A stretch of DNA of 15,000 bases from Halocaridina rubra. Its lineage: Eukaryota > Arthropoda > Malacostraca > Decapoda > Atyidae. The notes beneath the pieces are model-generated. The model was not told the DNA's origin and did not search any database. It saw nothing but the letters and a program-made list of their open reading frames with translations. Positions within the stretch are counted from its first letter, which is position 1. Every line of letters starts with the position of its first letter. The DNA lies in NCBI GenBank assembly GCA_037179515.1, contig JAXCGZ010011687.1, forward strand, positions 1 through 15,000, given 5' to 3'. Both the position numbers and the translations under genes were made by a program. Positions 10,619 to 15,000 of this stretch are shown piece by piece.

Positions 10619-10840
10619 CTGAAAACAGAATGAATTATAATTATACCATATAATAAATACGTTCCTATAGACCACAGCAAATGTATGACCAAAATATACT
10701 AACATTTGTTTTCAATATTGTGCATATCAATGTACTATATAGTGTATATCAACAATATAATGTCAAACATTATGGATCTTGAACAGAAGAGTAAGCCCAG
10801 GGTGCTCCAGGATTATTCATTTTTACGAGGTAGGTCGCTT

Positions 10841-10862
10841 AACCTAACCTAACCTAACCTAA
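10841..10862. repeat. interstitial telomere-type repeat (TTAGG)n
   Basis: Four perfect AACCT units plus AA (TTAGG on the minus strand). TTAGG is the ancestral arthropod telomere motif. A 22-bp internal array is too short to be a chromosome end; it may mark a repaired break or belong to a dispersed repeat. Confidence 0.9.
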
Positions 10863-10967
10863 TAATTTATGGTTCTACTTAACACTACATGGACTTCTGG
10901 GGGCTATTCATCTTTACACGATCCCAATGTATTACCACCAAATACAGTGCAACAGAGGTGTCCAGTT

Positions 10968-11089
10968 CTAATCTGTATTTTCTTTAGCTCGCGAGTTTTC
11001 CATGTGGGGCAGTTTTTCTATCCATGCCCTTAATTCTTCTTCAGAGAGGCCATCTTGTTTCAACCTACAGTACTGTGACAGACAGTTAT
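10968..11089 (-). other. candidate terminal exon of an unidentified gene
   Basis: The minus strand shows a branch-point-like CTGAC, then ATTTCTTTTATTCAG (acceptor ending at 11090), then 39 codons with a natural composition: NCLSQYCRLKQDG, LSEEELRAWIEKLPHME and NSRAKENTD, stop TAG at 10968-10970. The acceptor, frame and stop fit a last coding exon entered with two leading bases. No GT donor precedes the stop. No upstream partner exon is visible within the window, and I do not recognise the protein. It could equally be an exon remnant of a DNA transposon or a retained fragment of a dead gene. Confidence 0.35.
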
Positions 11090-11280
11090 CTGAATAAAAG
11101 AAATCATGTCAGTTTTCATGAGAACCGCGGGATGAGCACATTTGCCCTTTTCAAAGCTTGAGCAAATTCAGTTACTATTGAAACACTGACTCGACACTAT
11201 TAATAGAGCACTCACTAAACCTGCCGAGTTGATAATTGTTATTACAAAAGGGTGACACAACACTCTTTTTATCTCCAATG

Positions 11281-11297
11281 TTCCGCATTCATTGCTT
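11281..11297. repeat. target-site duplication of SINE copy 2 (left)
   Basis: TTCCGCATTCATTGCTT matches 11492-11508 (TTCCGCATTTATTGCTT) with one C/T mismatch over 17 bases. Confidence 0.92.
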
Positions 11298-11491
11298 GTT
11301 CCGGTTTTACGTCACGGACTCCCTTTTCTACTAAGGGCTATGACGGTTGCCTTCTTGCGAAGGACTTGTTTTGGCAGATGTAATCGTTACCCTAAGTGCA
11401 TGCCCTTGCTAACCTCAGACCGTGACGTGCGCAAACCCTCGACCTGAAGCCTCAAAGTCGAAGACGCTCCCGCTTGAACCACGGTGACTAC
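11298..11491 (-). mobile_element. tRNA-derived SINE, copy 2
   Basis: The minus strand aligns end to end with 8142-8338. It has the same GTAGTC start, box A region (GTGGTTCAAGCGG), AGGTCGAGGG box B, GGTCTGAGGTTAGCAA, CATCTGCCAAAACAAGTCC, hairpin CCTTC-GCAA-GAAGG and CCGGAACA end. Identity is roughly 85-90 percent by eye. Being 194 bp with its own target-site duplications, it is an independent insertion. The hairpin is kept while its loop changes from TCAA to GCAA, which hints at structural constraint. Confidence 0.93.
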
Positions 11492-11508
11492 TTCCGCATT
11501 TATTGCTT
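11492..11508. repeat. target-site duplication of SINE copy 2 (right)
   Basis: Partner of 11281-11297 with one mismatch. Confidence 0.92.
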
Positions 11509-11736
11509 CTTATATGTAAATCATCGCAAAACACAGTATGATAACTGTATACTGGGTATGATAGTTCATGATACAAATTACTCATGCTTCGTAGCTGGCA
11601 GATGCAATATTATTTGAGGCTAACTTTTAGCATGTCATTTGTATTGAGAAATGCACTCAGTACCCTAACGTGGATATAATAAATGTGAACCTGTCCAATT
11701 GATCTGATAAAATTGCATATTTTTGTTCTCATTGCA

Positions 11737-11985
<249 letters not shown>

Positions 11986-12196
11986 TTTAACCATCTGTAT
12001 CAGAAAGTATGCTTACTATATTCAAGTGCAGAAAGTTTTTGGGCATTACGTTCCTTGGCCGTCGACTTGAGATAACAGTTTTGAGGAACAAGTCGAAATT
12101 CATCAGCGGTAAGTCTACATGGATAAGTGGTGGTCGGACGAGCTGTCTAATAGCAGAATTTTTTACTTAGAATCTGCAGTTTTGGCTCTTATATCT

Positions 12197-12355
<159 letters not shown>

Positions 12356-12370
12356 ACTAATCGTGCTCAC

Positions 12371-13392
12371 AGGAAATAACCCTGTTCATAACTCCCCGTC
12401 TTTGGGTTGATGTTTTAGTTTAATCCCTATCAGTGGTCCTATCTCTGTTTAAAGCTATGAGTACATTTAAAATTTGCTAATTCCTCACCTAGCATATTCC
12501 ACTTATCAACTATTCTTACACTAATATAATAATTCTTTACAATCAAAAAAGAAGCTGTCTTAAGAAGCTTCAAAATACGACCTCATGGTCTATAGCCACC
12601 CATATCAGAGCTTCGATGCTTGTCTACTATGTCAGATTCATAAAGGAAACTAAAAACCAATATCATATGCCCTTGTTTCTTCTAGCTTTGAGTGGTGGTA
12701 AGTCTTACTTCTTAAGCCATTCTTCATAACTAATATTACGTCTGTCTGTCTCCAGCTACGAAGCGTTTTTTCTGAATTGTCTCTAATATTATTTATATGT
12801 CTTTTTTTTAAGTGCGGTTACCAGAAGGATGTTTCTTATTCATGTTTCGGCCTCACATAAGTCACATGAACATGTCTTTATCCATGTGTTTGAAGGCCAC
12901 CCTCATGTTTGCTAACCAGCATAGGCTATGCTGTCTTTACTATTTATATGCATTCCCGGAGATGCATTTGCAAACTGGTTCACCCGTTCATCTCTTTCGT
13001 TCACAGATTCTTGGACGGTCTTGCACTCTTGCTCATTCACATAACTTTATATTTGATGACATTGAATCTCATTTGCCACTTGACTGACCACTCATGCAGA
13101 TAATTAGGTCTTCTTGAAGTTCTCTATTACTACTTTCATCTAAATCTCTCTTCACTTTCTTCCATCATTTGTAAACAAATTTAAAAATGCATCTACAGAC
13201 TTCGGCAGATCATTTACGCATATAAAGAACAGAAGTAGCATTAAAATTGATCTCTTCAGAAACCCACTGCTAATCTTTCTCCAGTAAGACACTGCATGTC
13301 TTACTCTAACACCCTGCTCCCTTTCTTCTATATACATAAATATCCACTCCAATACATTTCCTCCTATTTTTGCTATTATTTGCAGCTTCTTA
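12371..13392 (-). pseudogene. LINE-C: decayed reverse transcriptase remnant
   Basis: Reading the minus strand across frames gives, in order: GGNVLEWIFMYIEEREQGV; a degraded SGVPQGSVLGPLLF-like block (SSGFLKRSILMLLLFF); ICVNDLPKSV; LFTNDGRK in place of an FADD box; EDL then QMRF-like and FNVIK segments; YVRPKHE in place of VRPHLEY; then VRIVDKWNMLGEELAN like the conserved VDKWNSLPEEVV near the C-terminus, and SFKQR. Block order matches a LINE RT plus thumb and tail. Frameshifts and stops are numerous and the catalytic Asp pair is lost (TND). It is a different, older family from LINE-A/B. Both ends meet TG/TA microsatellite. Confidence 0.75.
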
Positions 13393-13400
13393 ATGGCTCT

Positions 13401-13556
<156 letters not shown>

Positions 13557-13599
13557 GCCTTTTTTGCTTCATATTGTGCTGTGATATAACAGTTCATTA

Positions 13600-13815
<216 letters not shown>

Positions 13816-14109
13816 TCAGTAAACATCAGAATATCCAAATAAATATCATACAGTATCTGTACAAACATATATCTAGACCATTGAAATCACATATAAGAGC
13901 AGAGAAACAAATTTTGAAGGTTCAAAAAGTGTGGATAATAACCCGAGTCCACCTCGTCCACCACCATGCTGAAGTGGTGTCCCCCCACCACCATGAAGTA
14001 GTATCCCAAAGGATTGTCGTTGGTGTTGTCGCTTCTGATGTTGTGGGAGATGGAGTTGCTGCTGTTGTAGTAGCTGTTGCTTTGTCTGTTTGGGTTATTA
14101 TGACCTCAC

Positions 14110-14235
14110 CGATGGTATTTTTTTCTATTTCAACACGTGAGTCTTGCATTTCCTGCATGGTGACCATCCACGCTTGTTGCTCAACTTGAGGAACATTGTT
14201 TTCAATCATCATGCAAAGATCTGACACACAGTCCC
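14110..14235 (-). other. candidate 126-nt internal exon (unidentified)
   Basis: On the minus strand, a branch-like TTAAC, a pyrimidine run and CTTCTTCTTCAG (acceptor CAG at 14236-14238) lead into an open frame starting [21 protein letters not shown] possible donor GTGAGG follows at 14109. The enclosed 126 nt is a multiple of three. If not spliced there, the frame runs on through a Thr/Ala/Pro-rich stretch ([13 protein letters not shown]) and an odd Trp-rich segment to a stop at 13922-13924. The extension looks like read-through of a TGG/ACC-type simple repeat, so the exon reading is preferred. No family recognised. Confidence 0.25.
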
Positions 14236-14394
14236 CTGAAGAAGAAGAAAAAAAGTCGTGTAAAAATTCTGTTAATCTAAAGTCGCTAAATGTATTTATT
14301 CTTCATTCCTGACTTAATTATTAAGCCATGACACCTTCCCTCTTTTGTTCATATATACATACATATATACAAACATACATACACACTCACACAC

Positions 14395-14985
<591 letters not shown>

Positions 14986-15000
14986 AGCTCAGTACTATAA

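Noticed and set aside
12812..13103. Plus-strand frames of 91 and 64 codons
   Set aside because: Antisense to the LINE-C remnant, whose minus-strand landmarks explain the open stretch.

Overview
This window reads as transposon- and microsatellite-dense intergenic DNA from an animal, most likely an arthropod and plausibly a decapod crustacean such as a penaeid shrimp. The reasons are very long dinucleotide tracts (GA, TA, CA/TG), a short array of the arthropod telomere motif TTAGG at 10841-10862, tRNA-derived SINEs and several non-LTR retrotransposons (LINEs). The organism is inferred, not proven. No intact host gene is visible. There are only three weak candidate exons on the minus strand (10447-10618, 10968-11089, 14110-14235).

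The centre, 3105-10005, is the notable part. Four long (GA)n tracts (3105-3200, 4093-4166, 9685-9765, 9887-10005) alternate with three LINE insertions, all on the minus strand. These are a 5'-truncated copy of family B (3201-4092), an apparently full-length 5.5 kb copy of a related family A (4167-9684), and a 121-bp 3' stub of family B (9766-9886). Each insert abuts GA repeat on both sides, and each sense strand runs along the TC strand. The simplest reading is a lineage of LINEs that integrates into (TC)n/(GA)n microsatellites, with one ancestral microsatellite hit three times.

LINE-A has a 375-bp 5' UTR with three 38-bp monomers carrying CRE-like palindromes. Its ORF1 region encodes a SAP-like motif, a coiled coil and an SGNH-esterase-like segment, followed by two CCHC zinc knuckles preceded by a 33-residue tandem duplication. 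ORF2 encodes an APE-type endonuclease, a reverse transcriptase and a C-terminal domain. The zinc-knuckle frame is separated from ORF2 only by one in-frame TAG, with no AUG before the endonuclease. The copy is dead: it has nonsense codons, frameshifts, an endonuclease GDFN-to-GNFN change, and a SINE inserted in ORF1 (8142-8338) with a perfect 19-bp target-site duplication. A second copy of that SINE lies on the opposite strand at 11298-11491 with a 17-bp duplication carrying one mismatch.

The left part (1-3104) has no recognisable gene, only small inverted repeats, a CA tract and a diverged tandem duplication. The right part (10006-15000) holds two copies of another dispersed repeat, the telomere-like array, a large (AAT)n/(ATT)n inverted tract, several (TA)n/(TG)n blocks, and a heavily decayed third LINE reverse transcriptase (about 12371-13392, minus) lying between TG/TA microsatellites.
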